Source of the DNA: Strix aluco
Taxonomy: Eukaryota > Chordata > Aves > Strigiformes > Strigidae
Assembly (NCBI RefSeq): GCF_031877795.1
Contig: NC_133932.1
Span: forward strand, 80,093,937-80,157,936
Direction of reading: 5' to 3'
Length of the DNA stretch: 64,000 nucleotides
Below the pieces are notes generated by a model. It did no database searches. It was not told where the DNA came from and saw nothing but the letters and a program-made list of their open reading frames with translations. This document shows, in pieces, positions 37,101-52,100 of the stretch; within the stretch, counting starts at the first letter, position 1; every line of letters begins with the position of its first letter. The position numbers and the translations under genes are program-made.

Positions 37101-40100
37101 GTACTATATTTTGGCTTTTAAAATGATGTGGAATTCTTCTGGTCATATATTAAGGCATCATGAGACCTTAACATTTTATCACAGTGTCTGAACATACTCT
37201 TCTAAAGTAGTTAACTGGATTCAACACATTCTCCTTTCTCGAGATACTCTCTCCTAATTTACAAGATTCTGCAAGATCATGATACTGAACAATAGAATCC
37301 TGAAGTATTCGGAATTGAAAGAGTTAGACTTCTAGAAATCATGAACTTTAGGAACTCACAACAAAACTGAAGTTCTTTCTATTAAATTGTTCTTGTGTTT
37401 TGGATAGCTTTGTGTTGCACCTGCACCTTCAGTGCTGCAGGGACAACATCTTGATAAATTTCTTCTCCTTCTCCACACCCCAAAAGTAGTTGTGTCACTC
37501 AAATATTTAGAGTTCCTGGAGCTAGACTTTGAGAAAAACATGTTCACCTTCAGGTAATTGTTTTCACTATTATTTCCATTTGTACTCTGGGTAGCAGATG
37601 CTTTTCACTTGTGCTGGAGATGTTTAGCCTAGGTGATATAGATAGGGCTGTACTCCTTTTCTGTATGGTGAACAAATGATATTTGGGACAGTGTGCCATC
37701 TTGCTGTTGGTTCCCCTTAACCAGTCATTCTTTTTCTCAGTGGCTTTTATGAAAAGAGATTTTTTTGGTTTATTGCTTCCTTTTTTATTTCAAACTATTT
37801 CCCTTTGTGTTTCATTTTCTTTTTCCGTCTTCCATCTGTCATGACTCTTCCACTTAAGCCAGGCCAACTTAAGCTAGGCTTTCAGTTATGTCCTAAAGTT
37901 CCCCATATTGGATGAGGACACTAGAAATGTTCTATTTTTAGGGATGATAGTTTCAAATCTCACTGGAAGAGAAAGAAGAGACTGCAGCATTGTTTTGTGC
38001 AGATCAATCGGCTCAACCTGAGATCCAGGAAGTCTCAAGCACTTTGAAACCAGGAGGGCCGAAATAGCCTGGATGTAAAGATCAAGGTTTTGCTTCATCC
38101 TTTATGCAGTAGCTACTGTGATTTGGTCTGTTGCACTTTCAGCCATGTTGCAATGGTCTGCATGGCTCTAATTGGAAGTACTTTGTGTGGAGGTGCAATG
38201 GGCTGCTCAAGGGCTCTGGATGTGTCAGAGGAAGATCTTCACTTGTTAAATGGTTGGGATTGCTTATCTTGCTGATTGTCCAAAACACAACACTAAGATT
38301 TCTGGGGCTGTTGCTGCCAAGAGCAGAAGCATCGATGGGAGTCACAATTTGCTCAAAACAATCAGTGCCTTAGAAGGTATGTCAGTACACATGTCTTCTG
38401 TCCATCACATTTCTTCTGCATCCTGTCTTGGCAACTCTTTAGGCAAACATGTAGTTGCCTGTACTACCCTAGTAACTGGTTAGCGAATGCTGAACTCCAC
38501 ATCCATGTATTTTTTTAATCGTTTTTGTCTGCCCGACTGCTGTTCCTTCCCTTTCAGGCAGCCTTCTCATGAGAATGTCTATGCCAGGAAATTAATTAGC
38601 TTCCAGTTCTAAGAGCAAGAGAATCAGTTCCTTCTCACTACTATTCAGTGTCGAAAAGAAACAGAGAAGAGAGTCTTATCTTGGATTTACAAGGGCTAAA
38701 CGCTTTAACTATCCAATCCAAGGTCATTATGGTAGCTCTATGCAGTGTTATTTCTCTGCAGCACTTAATCTTTTAGTGAAGCGTGTTCATTATAGTATAA
38801 AATGCTTCCTTGGAGACTGTCAGTGTTCAAGAAAGTCATGGCAGCACTTGGTACCCACCTTTTGAGAGCAGGAGTCACTCTTCTGCTATACCTAGGTGAC
38901 TAGTTAAGAAAAGAGAAGCTCCCTTGATTTATGTTTTCAGCTCTCTATAAATGACTGTGGCAATTCTTGTCTCTGGATATGAGAGAAAGTTGCATAAGTC
39001 ACATCCCATAGGTATGATTTCATTGGGGCAAATCTGCATCTGTTCTTGAACAGACCTTACCCATTCAAGAGTTGTTTCAGACTCCCTGATGATACCTACT
39101 TTGTCTGCCTTGTCCTTTGATGACAGTGGGAAAGCTTGCCTGATATTTCTGTGACACATGGCTGTATGCACTCAAGTTAATTCTCAAACCAGGCCCCTCC
39201 TTTTGTCTCTGCGTTACAAATGTGATCTTTGATCACATACCTACCAAGCTTACGTAGGAAGTTGATGTTAAGGCCCTGAGTAACCTGATACAAATTGGCC
39301 CTGCTTTGAGTGAGGGTTTGGAGCAGATCACCTCCAAAGGTCTTTTGCAGTGTAAATTATTCTGTGATTTTATATTGAAGATATAAAACTAAACTTTGCA
39401 TCACAGAAACTGAGATGTGGAGTTCAGCTCACACCTTTCTAGTATGACTTTTCAATGAGCATCTACTACACACATTTCTGTAATGTGTGTTGGATTAGAG
39501 TTTCTGAACTTGTCTTGAAGAGGTTTGGAATGAGTTTACTGGTCTTTCAAGTATGACTATGCAAAGTCAACTTTGAAAAAGAAGCGTACTCAATAATTAG
39601 CACCTCGAGTATATTACTCAATCATATCCTCTGTTTTCCATCTTTCCCAGATTTTACTCAAAACATGTTTGTAGTCATCTAAGAAATCACTGCAGGTATA
39701 GAAAGTGTAACTTTTCTGGACATGGCTTTCAATGAGGAGGGCAGGTAGGCAGGCAGTCAAAATTTGCAAAATTAGCGAAATTAATGGAGCTTGATGGTGT
39801 TAAAAAAGTATAACCCCAGTAAGTTTCCATGTGTGTTAGCAGCTTTCTCAAACTTCACTGAATATCCCTCTGCTACTCTGTTACTGATTGCTCTGTATGT
39901 CTCTAATAGATGTAATGCATCATGTAAATGAAAAGCTTTAAGCTGTAACTGATTGTTGCACAAAATCTCAAAGTGCTATGCTTTTCATTTGCTCTTTGTG
40001 TTGTGATTTGAAAAAATATATTAAAATTACTTACAGTTGATGGTGATTTTTCAGTTTTTTGGACTTTAATTTGCAAATTTGGTCTTTAAATTCATTTGTG

Positions 40101-43100
40101 AGCAATCATGATTATTTTGTAATGATTTTAACGTGGCTAGTATACTTTTAGCATATAAGCCCTTACTAGTTTTTTCAATTATGAAGTAGAAAAACTGCTA
40201 CTATTTTAATTTCTTTTCTGAATATATAATATCACAATTATTTGTTTTTAAAACCAGACCCAGGCCATATCTTTTTAAGGGAGATCATAAATTCCCAGCT
40301 CTCAAAGAGGATGGCCCAGTGGTTGTTCTTTATGCAGAAATGGGTACAAAAGACTTTGTCAAGTTCCACAAGATTTTATCAGAGAAGGCGCAAAAGGAGG
40401 AAATTGTTTATGTTCTCCGTCATTATGTTCAGGTATGCAATTCAAATTAACGTTAATTCAGTAAACGGTTAGTATTCTGTCTTTATTTTGCTTGCTTTTT
40501 GACAAAACACATTTTCTACATTTATTTTTGCATTTGTCTAAGTCATGTGCAATATATATTCTAATTTTAAAACTTTCTAGGTGAAGTGATTCACCTAATA
40601 CAAACTTTGAAGCTGGGAAAACATGATATCTAATCCTGCATGCAAGCACTATTTGCATCACTGATTGATCTTGAAATATCTCTTTTTTTAGTTATATGTC
40701 TGGTTTTTGTACTTTGTACAAAGATTTGGGTGAGCAGATCTTGGTGCAGCAGACAACATATTAGTAACAAGAATTAGAAAAATGTGAAGTAGAATAGAAA
40801 ATCAAGTTCAAAAATTATTATGATTTTATATATCCTCAGTATAATCTCATATGGTCATTGTAGTACAGCAGCATGTACTATCACAGTCAACATCATTGAC
40901 CAGTTTTTCAACGCTTGCATTCCACAGCATCAGTATTTTAAACAATGTTTCTGAATACTTTTCTTAACATACTCTTCTCCCTGAAACAAAACAAGACAAA
41001 TACCAGTACATGGAACCATATTGTCCCAGTTTTGGTTATTGGAAGGTTTTTGTAATTTATATTCAAAGTATTAGCTCTTAAATAGCGAGGCTAATACAAG
41101 AATTATCTGATGGAGTGAGAGGTTACTGTGATTTATGTAGACCAGGAATTTCAGGGAGATGAGATCCATAGTTTGCAGATGACTTTGAGTTGTTTGCTCA
41201 CAGTAATGAAATAGACAATTTGAGGAAACCAGTATTATGTTCTAAGTTGCATGGGGTATAGTTTTTACCAAACTTTATGTTCTTTTATGCACTTTAATTT
41301 CAATTAAATATCTGTAGTCTCCTTGCTCTGACTGGCTTATGCACCATGGTCCCCCCAAATGCGTGTTGTCCTCATTCCTGCACCTTCATCAGACTGCTTT
41401 TCCCTTTTCTTCCTTCCTCACAACCTCCATTTTTATTCTTTGGTTCCTACTGAGATGGTTTCTCCCTCCTTTTTTATATTAAATACCAGAAGAGGGAACA
41501 TTGAGAGCAGAAGAGGTATAGTCTTTCTGCTGCCATTTTTTTTGCCAGTATCACCAAGACTGCTTAGAGAGTACAGTGCTCTCTCTGCATTGAGATTTGC
41601 TTAGAGGACCAACAGAGAAAACCCCGAGCCCTGGTGGGTTTTCAGTTGTGGGTGGGAGGATTCTCAATACAGAATGATTCTTAGAAATTGCAAGCTAAAG
41701 CTGAAAGGCTTTCAAGAAATATCTTCTGTGCACGTGCAAATTGCATTTTGGAAAGAGCATTTTTATACATTTTGGACAAATTAGGGCACATTTTCAGAAA
41801 TAAGTATGCTCTGAGTAATTACACTATTGAATGTCAAACTTCCACTCCAAAGCTAGAAATAGTGTTTGTTTTTAATGAGTGGCAACCTGTTTTTAACAGT
41901 GATACTTTAATACATTTTCTTAATCCTCCTTGCAGAAAGTGATTAACTCTTTCATCAGAACTGTTTTAAAAAAGCAGTCTGATGCAGGAACAGAGAATTT
42001 CCTCCTAACATGCTGAAAGTCTAGCAAAATTACAGTTTAAAATGTGAATTGTAAGGCAGCAATAATTGTATAGGGTGCTCTGCCTGTTCTAGTCCTTCTT
42101 CTAATACTGTGTGAAGGGACTGTGATTTTGACACAGCCTTTCTGGGGTCTGCAGAGATAAAGGAAGTCCTTACTTTCTGTTACACACCTTCTCGATGAAC
42201 TGTCAATATGCCTTACATGACTCTTGTCATTTATTTGGTGTAGCATTTTGTACTTTGAATCATAAATTGACAGATTAAGTTATGGATGTTATAACATTTT
42301 AAAGTTAGATATTAGATATTGTTAATCTTCTATAAATACAGGTTTTTAAGTTTTATTTTTTGTTCTGTTAAAATATCATCAAACAGAAACCAAGTTCTAG
42401 AAAAATGTATTTATCTGGATATGGTGTAGAACTTGCAATAAAGAGCACAGAATATAAAGCAGTAGATGACACACAGGTTAAAGGTATGTGGTTTTTTAAT
42501 TTATTTATGATATCTTATTGGAGATACTATTGAAATATGTAATAATCTTCATTTATAAATTCAGTAATGTTTTGAAGGTTATACTTAATTACTTTTTACA
42601 GAAGGAAGTCTCAGGCATTAGGAACTAAGACATCAAAATACATGCAAGCATTTATAAACAGCTGTGCTTAGGATATAGTTCATTACCTAACCTCTTAATT
42701 GTTGGGTTTTGTGGCTCCTCAAAACGTAACCCATTCTTCTTCCTTTCAATAAGTATTTAACCTTTATTCTTCAATTACTTTATGTTTGTTGACATCTCTA
42801 ATATGCTAATTACTACGGTATCTACACATCAGTGTTTGAGTGGTGAGAGCTTTTTTCTGAATTTATGTGGAAAAACTTTCACAATCTTCTGTAGGAAGAT
42901 GTGCTGTATCATAGAATTTGGTTCCAGTGTATGTTACTATGTGTTGTGGTAGCTATAGTGTTCTGACACAGAGAAATTACTTTGTGTGGACATTTACAAG
43001 ATATAAAGAAAGTTGGTTAATTCTCATTGGTAAGACTACGGTTTAATAGCCTTTGAGTCACGTCAAAAATAGTTTAATTTTTTTAAGGGAAAAAAACTGA

Positions 43101-46100
43101 TCTCTGGCTTATATCAAATGCTAACTGGAGATTCAAGCGCTTTAAAGTCATCATGCTTTTCAAGCATAAATTTGGTAGTAGTTGGCTGATAAGAGTTATA
43201 CCTTACCACTTAATCAAACTGAGAAATGGCTATTTTAGGAAGTGAACTATTTAACCAAACAATTTCATTTATAAAAAAAATTTAACCATTGCATGAATTA
43301 TATTTAAAAATTAACTTGAATACTGCTAAGTTCTGTAAAGTGATTCATTCTGATGCCAAAATATGAATGCATAACTATAAATCTAATTGAAATTACATCT
43401 GGGAACGACAACTTTCTGATAGTATGTTTCTGTTAACCATTATGTGATTCATAAGGACATAATATATCAGTAACTTTCTTGGTCTATGTTGTCTACATGT
43501 GCTATGTTCAGGAGCAAATGAGACAAAAGAAGAGGAAGATGATGAGGAGGAGAAGGAAATTGATGTCCAAGGATTTCTCTTCAGCAAATTAAAGTGAGTT
43601 GATATAAGTTGTAATTAAACTTCTGCATTTGTTTCTGGAACCTGAACCAAAAATAAAAAATTCCTTATAGAAGAAATGAGATTTATGTTGGAAATTACTT
43701 TGTCACTGGTGAAAATTCTGATTAATTTTTTTGTGTATGTCTTGTGAATGTAAAGATGCAACAGTTGCTTATTCTATTAATTTCAATTTATTGCTCTTAG
43801 TTTTCTAATTCTCTAAGAATGTATACAGTAAACTGTTTTTAAAGTAAAAAAAATCCCTCTGGGCAACAGGCACAGAAACTTAGAACACCATGCTTTCATG
43901 TTTATATCTACAGTAAATTGTTGCTGCTACTTCTGTTTTCAGGTAACTATAATCAAAATGTTGGTTTTCAAAATGAAAGTAATAGCACAACAAATTCAAA
44001 CCCATGTGTTGTGGCTACAGTAAGGTGTTTTTAAGATGGATAGTCATTCATTTTTTAGAGTTGAGGAGTGATATTTCTTGGAAGATATGCTTATTATAGA
44101 TGTCTTCTGGAGATGAAAGAGATGTTTCAGTTACCTGTAAATTGTCCCTTGGTTATAGCCATGTCAAAGGTTGTACTTTTCTCAGCTGTGAAATAGTTAT
44201 GAATGTAAGCAGAAGACATAAAATCTTATAAATAAAACTATTTGATGGTGCAAATTAACATAATTCAATCCCGCATCATGAGTGGGATATTCAGAGAAGG
44301 GTAGCTTTTTTCAGTCGGCTTTATGTGTGTTTGATTTTGTGCCTACATTGACCATAGCAAGTGAATAGGAAAAGTGATGGACCAAGCATCAATAATAGAT
44401 CTTGTTTGTGGCTTGTGGCTAGGTCTTATTTGTCAGTTGTCTTTCATTCACAGAAGAATTGAAGGTCTGAACAGGAAAAAAAAAAATCTCATCAAGGTAA
44501 ATTTGCAAAGAAGGCAGTAAAAACAGTAATTAAAAAGCTCAAATCTAGTTAAGAGTTTGCTACTTCATAGAGGTGTTTCTAAGAGTACGAACTATGTTTG
44601 TTGTTTCTAGGTCTGTCTTACAAGTAAGAAAAAAAGGGATTTTCTGTCTTTGCATCTCTTTTTAGCTGAGTATGCTTTCTTTGAGTAACCTGGACTATAT
44701 TCTAATTCCAGAACAACAGTCTTCATCAGTGATATGTTTCTTTTCCTGTAAAGAACAACAGTAAATACCATCCAACAGCTAAAAAATAAGGAGGGAGGGA
44801 TTCTTTGTGAAACTTCTTAATATCTAAAATAAAATATGAAATATTACAGAACTTAAAGTCTTAATGCTTTAGATGTCTGGTTTTTAGCTACTTTTTTGCT
44901 TCTTGTTCAATACTTCTGGTAGAAGAATCTTCAGAAATCTAGTGGAGATTGTTTGATGTTTGAGGGTGTCTTGTAGCAGGCTGAAGTCTTTGCCCTCAAA
45001 ACTTCTTTGCCCAATTATGTTTTAAAAAAAAATAGCCAAGCTTTTGGGCACCATGCTCTTCTTCAGGTCTGACTAGTGATTTGTGTGCTCAGTAGATTGA
45101 TTCTTGTCAGTGATGTTAATTTGTAAAAGATGTTCTCGACATTGTCTCACCTGTATCTTTTGTAGGTAATACAACAAACTCTGTGTACAGTTACAGTTAA
45201 TCTATAGTACAGTTAGTATACAGTTAGGTATACATTATGCTATAGTAAACTAACTATACAGTTATCTATATTGTTTGTTAGTAGTATTTAATCTTTGAGT
45301 TCATTTATTCCATCAAAATTTATGTAACAGTGTTTGAGACAGATCACTGCAAAACAATTGAATTCCTTCTTCTAATTACCTGGTTTTTAGTCCTCAGAAA
45401 TAACCTCATCCCAAATCCTCATTTTTGTTTTAAGAATGAATTAAAATTTTAATTCTTGCTTGTTACCCTAAAGATACAGTATTAGCTGTGGGCAATACTG
45501 TGGATAAAAGCAGACACTGATGGATGTAATAGATTTTACCTTTTTTTAAAAAAATGTTTTACTGTAGACAGATGCATCCTGATCTGAAAAATAATCTGAA
45601 AGAGTTTAAAAACCATCTAATTGAAACTACTAACAACATGGAACCACTGAAGGTTTGGGAGCTACAGGGTATGTATTGCAGTTTTCTGAATTAACACAGT
45701 ACTCTAATTTTCCTTTGTTATGTAGATGTATCAACATTATGATAAAAGCTTCTTTTTAAAAGAGACATGTGGTTTCATAAAAAGGCAGTATTATATCGAA
45801 TATTTAAAAGAATGTATTGGTATCTTGTCCTAGTATTATATGCTAGAAATTAAAGGATCATTGAAGTAATTTTGTGAGATGGAGAATCATAACTAGCTTT
45901 ACTGATTTTAACGACAGAAGTTACATTCACTGGTTTTCTGCCTGGTGTTATCTTGGATGTGGATGTTAAATTTAGTTTCAGATTTTTTTTTTTGAGAGGT
46001 CAAGCAAAAAATAAAATTTTGACATGACTGTTGAGTTGGGATGAAATACGGGTTAAGACTGTTTAGTTTATAAATTCTGACTTTTATCAGTGTATTGGAG

Positions 46101-49100
46101 TTCACGTTGATAAATTTTTTTTATATAACATCAAATGGAAGAACATGCTTTTAAAAGCTTTCCCGTGGAAAAGGAGAACAAATATGTAGAGGATGATTTC
46201 TAAACAGGTTTTGTGCTGATGACCTGCAGGACATTCTGTAACTTGAATGGAATTATAAATCACTCTAAAATAGGTCCCTAAAATGGCATGACACTTAAAT
46301 TTAGGCAACTAAATTTTGCCTGTTGCATTCTTCAGTTTTAGAGGACAACCTGATCAAAACTGACTTGCGTTTATACTAGTGCAATGAAGGAGATTGATCA
46401 ATCATCTGAACTTCAGTTTCTTTTTGGGATTCGGACTGTTACGGAGCTTGCTAGCAGTATCCACTCTGAAACTAGCTATTTGAGATAATTGTAGTTCACT
46501 TGCAGTCTTTTATCAATGAACTCCCCTTCAGCTGCAGGATTTATCTTGGTCCAAAATTTAAAAAATTTAGAGACATTGCATTTCACTTCTCATGAGAAAT
46601 CTACTATGCAAATAAAAAGAAAATGCTCTTTTTGTCTATTTACATTTTTTTAATACATGATTGATTACCACTCCATTGATGTTCAAGCAGAAGCAACTGT
46701 GAAACTTTGATCCCTTTAGTGTCTACCTTCAAAAGCCAGTACAAGGTCTCTGTTTAGTGGTGGTCTTTTCTGCAGTGTCATGGCTATATAAATAAAAAAT
46801 GAAATTGGTGCTGCTCCCCAAGCAAGCAGTTCATACAGTGTTGAAATTAGTTAAGCCTTGGGATGCTGTTCAGTGCCAGGAAGACTGGTACTGGCTTGTG
46901 ATAAGTACATTCAGGGCCTTTTCAGACAGGGTGTCTTCAACCCTCTCTTTATATGGTGCAGTTGTTTTGATACTCTTACTCCTGACATGAGTGGACTGGG
47001 TGCTTTCTCTAGTTCATACTTAATAAATTCTTAGTGGCTGAGTTAATGGCTCAGCTACTCTCTGATTTCCTTTAATTAGCTCCCAAGTAAAAATTTAACT
47101 AAATTTAACCAAAACTCCTTCAGCTATGGGGCATACTTCTATTTATAGATGACCCTAAACACCACTGAAGAGTTGTCTTTCAAGAGCCTTTATGTTTTGG
47201 GTAAGTAATTAGATTTAGTATTTGTAGAGAAAAATGATACACAGAGTATGAATATGGTATTCCCTTTAATAACTCATTCTTTTATCTTTGTGAACAGCCT
47301 CTTGATCTCTAGTTAGCTTTCATCTGCTTTAAGCTCAGGATCATCTTTTTCCCAAGGTGTCCTACACTGCTCTCTCAGCTGTGTTAGGGTGCCACATGGG
47401 AAGATCTGTAACTGACAGTCCCTGACCAGAGGTAACCAAAGAGGTGAAAATACATGTCAGTTTGCCTCAGTAGGATTTGAATACTTGTACTCTAGCTGTT
47501 CAGCATAAAATGGAAATGATTAACTGTTCACGAAGGTATTTAAGTGTATGTCCTAAGTGCACAGCAGGTAAGGCACTATCTGTGTTAACAGCAGCAATTG
47601 GGTATTTAAACACCTGATCTCTGTTTATGTGACTGTTGAAAGGGATCAGAAACATTCTTTTTGGAAACAGTGATATTTTTATACTTTTTGTTAAAAGTAT
47701 TAAGAAATACCAAGTTAACATTCCACCTCTCAGACTCACCTGTTTTTTTCCAACCAAGGTGTAATGTACCAGGTACGCCTTTTTTTTTTTTTTTTTAATT
47801 CCTTATTGCTTCAGAAAGATGGTGCGAAGTTCTACTAGGCAACATCCTCTATAACTTTCTGCCCAGCACTTGTTACTATATGTGGCATCAGCTTTCCTCA
47901 AACTGAGTAACCCGAGGCCTTCAGTTTCTGCTCAAATGTGTTAATTAGCAGTTTAAGAGGGAGAAGCATCATTGCTCTGAGGTAATTAGGCAGACTGTAT
48001 CCAAAGTACATGGAAGCACCTAGTGTATTATCACCTTACCCTATTGGTACCAAAATTGGATTTTCCCCAGTCTCATGTGCCAAGATTTGTCACACCCAAA
48101 TTAGGCACCAGAGAAGGCTAACTGAATTCCATCATTGTTTTTCCAGTGAATAGGCAAATGTCTTATAAACTGTCCTGATATGTGAAAATTGACTTCATTC
48201 TGAGAAAAAGCATAGAGAGAAAAATGAGATCCTTTTAAAAATTGTGCTAGACACTTAGGAGATCTGAAATTTGACAATGTATTGGCCTTTCTTTCATGAG
48301 TCTCCATTTTCTCTTCCCGTGAAATTGCTGGTACTCTTGCAAATTGTACACCTCACATAGTCAATATAGCCTTCTACATTTAATACATCTGTTCTCTGAA
48401 AATCTTGTGAAGTCCTGGAGCTGGAAAGATCTTACACCTTACGGCAGTTATGGGTGTGTGTGGGTTGATGCATATCTAGATTTCAGCATGATACCCTTTT
48501 GATACTGGGATAATACCATGTGATGAATTGTCTGTGTTTTTCAGTGTGTTTTTGTAAACTTAGAAATTATATGTACAATGTGTATACTCAAGACGTTCGG
48601 GCAGAGTTCTGTAGGAAAGACTGAATTTGGTATTTCCAACTTCTAAGTGCCTGTCTTTTTGACCTTAATAATGTTACTTCATAATCTTTTAAAATGTATA
48701 ATTGAAACGTAAAAAATGTTAATAGTGAGAGTGTGTATATGGAACAGTTTTCTGATTGTAGGCAGTAGTGATATTTCCAGTGCTTTTTTTTTTTCCCCCA
48801 GATCTTAGTTTTCAAGCAGCTGCTCGAATTATGTCTACCCCTGTTTATGATGCCTTAAAAGTAATGAAAGACATAGCTCAGAACTTCCCAATAAGAGCCA
48901 GGTATGATACTTATGCTTGTTTTTCAAATACTGTTTTTATGTTTGCATTTGAATTTAATGACAGTAATAGAGATTTATATCCAAACGATGCAGTCAGATA
49001 TTCATGTTTTACAGCTTGCTAGATGGATTCCAGGGAATTTCATTGAGTAGAAAATAACTCCTGGGAGAGCTTATGATTGGTCTCTTAAATGTTTCCTGTC

Positions 49101-52100
49101 TGATGCAGGAGGTGCCATGAAGGCATGCATCCTAATCCTTCAGGCACTTATAGTTGAATGTCTAGTCCTCCTGGATTTTACTGGAATGATATTTTCCCAG
49201 GTGGAAAATTCTGGTGAATTAATAGCAGATCTACTCAGGAAGAGGCAAAATTCTATTAATAAATTTCATAGGGGATCCACCTACACTAATTCTAAGCACA
49301 ACAGTGCTGACAAGATTGGGCCCCATCTGCTGTATATTAGTGTTCTTACTGGGGAAGATCTGTCTCCCATAACAGATTACCTAATAAAAGATCAAGGTAA
49401 ATATTAAATAAATTAACAATATTTTCCTCTGTACTAATATTAAAAACTGGTCTTCCTGTAAGCCAATTGTATTGTAATTGAGAAATGCTTTTCTTTATAT
49501 TTAATAAGCTCTTCATGTAATCCTATCAGCAATATTCGCTTGAATAACTGAATTAAATATGATGCTAAACAGGATTCTTAACTCAGTATGCTTTCATATT
49601 TTACAACTCTTGTTTAATTATCACAGTGTTTCATTGTCATCTCTGATTTTCTGTTAGAGAAAATCTACACTGTAATGAAAAAACTACCTTTAACATCTTG
49701 TTTCAAGGAAGAACTTTAAAATAACTTTTAAAATGCCTGAAACATATTATGAAATAGTAAGGTACAAGTTTACACTTAGATTAGCAATCAGAAAATTCAG
49801 CTTTCCATTAGAAGATAGTGGAAGCATACATAATGTTGAACTGCAAGGCCAGTTCTGTTCTTTAAAGGACAAGAAAAAGTCAGTTTGAAGTACGCTAGGT
49901 GACATTTAAATCAATTTTAAAAGTCATTTAATTGTTACATCCCACTCTGACTCTTGTCATATATTTGTGACATTAGAGCACAATTTACCTACTATTCAAA
50001 CATTTTATTTTTATGGATAAAAGTGTTAGAAGACCTTGGAATTATCAAAAGGGGAATTGCAGTTCCTGTCCTGTATGATTTATTCTACTATGCTAATCTA
50101 ACATGTTATTTTTAACATGAGAAATTACAAATATTTAAATAATTTAAAGTTAGTAGGTCTGCGGTGACAACAAACAAATCAAAGGGGCATTGTGTAAAAA
50201 CAGTGCACAAAATATATTTCGTTATTAATCTAATCATGCTTAACCCACTGAGTCAAAAAGACTAGTTTGTAAAAAAAAACTTAGAATAAACAGGAAATGA
50301 AAAGATATTGCTTAATCACTTGAGATAGATAACTGATCATTATAATAGTAGTATATTAAAATTATTTAAATTTCATACAGTTTAGATATAAAAATGACTG
50401 GATTTTAATTATGTAAATTTTTATTTGAAAATGCTGTATACAAATTTTAGAACTATAGTTATGAAAAATAAAAATTAAATCTTACATGTTCATTAAAAAT
50501 GGAGGGGTTCCTTAGACCATAAAAAATGAATATACCATTTCTCTGGAAGTTTCTTTCACTTTCTAGTTTATAACCTGCATTTCTGTGTCTCAGTATTTCC
50601 AGTTGAAAAGGTTAGTCTGAGGTAGATTTTACAAAATGTCATCAGATGTAGACAATGTAACAACTGATATGGTGACATTTTGATAATTCATTTTATAGGG
50701 TATTTTTCATCTTTATTTTATTGTATACGTGTCATAATTATCTGCTATTTAAGAATACAATAATAAGAATTGTAATATTCTGTTTCTTGCTATTTAATTA
50801 TCATTCATAAATATTAACATTATAAACATGTGAAAAGTTTCCTTTTTTCCCCTGATATGCAGTACTACATAGCTACATGTTCTTCCAGGTAAGAATAAAG
50901 ATGCATAAAATTATATGATAGAAAATAATCCAACCTTACTGTCATACAAGAACATCCCTACATCATGTAGAAAGATAAATAGCATCCGTTTGCTTTCAGA
51001 CAGTGAAGTGTTTCTCTTTAATGAGTCCTTAGCACTTAATATTTAGAAAAACGTTCATAAAACTTTGTGAGGCTCTGAACAAATTGAACAAGTGACCGAA
51101 CTCAGAATGAACGGATGTCTTTCATGGGTACTTTTACACTTGTTACCTCAAATTCCTAGGGTATCCTCCTCAAGGATCAAACATCACATTTTTTCCTTAA
51201 AATCCTGCTAGAATCCTGCATTGTCAACTGCCACATGCATAGACAAGGACCTGGTTAACAGTTCTTTAATGTATTGCTTTCTTTTTACCAGAAAAGCTAT
51301 CAGTAAAGCTTACCTTTTGCTGATAAGTATTTTACTTCCTTGCTAACGTTGGGCCAGCTTTGTCTTCTCCTTTCTGCCTTTTTATTATTTTCACATTAAT
51401 TTTCTATGTTTCTGCCTTACTACTCTAACCTATTTGGAAAGATTTAGGTTGTTCTTTTTATCTGTGCAGTTTTTATCACCTGTGTATGCAGAATGAAGCA
51501 TTGATTCCAAGAGTTGCAGGCCCTACTACTATTTGTGTTGAGTTTAGCAAGATAAAAATCAGAGCTTTTTTTCCCCTGAAGTATTTTTTACTTCAGGACT
51601 CTAAAACTATTGCTATGAAGTCAGAATAATAGTGTGGTAGTACTGCCACACATTAAATTTCCACCTTGCTATGGAGTCCTGTTAAATAGCTGTTTTGCTC
51701 ATTGGCTAAGTAAATTCACAGTAGTAATACCCATCAATTAGAGATGTTCTTGTAATGGGAAAGGTTCTGTAGTGTTTCTGAATTCTGTCTATTGCTAGTA
51801 GAAGGTCCCTTAAAGCAGTGTCCTACATAGTCAGCTTTCGAGACTTCTGACTTGATAGTGTTTTTAACTAATCAGTCTCCTCTGTTTTTCCAAATTTAAA
51901 TTTGGCTTCAGATATTCTTTTCTTTGTACTTACAGTTTCTTTCAATATTTTTTTTTAAATCTTAATCAGCAATGTTTCTTTTTCAACAGAAATGGTTATA
52001 GTTTCTTGCTTTCTGTGCTGCAATTTTTATTTCAAAACTAGTAGACGCAGAAAGTAGTACAGTGTAAAATATATTTACTCAGTATTGAATACACTTACTA

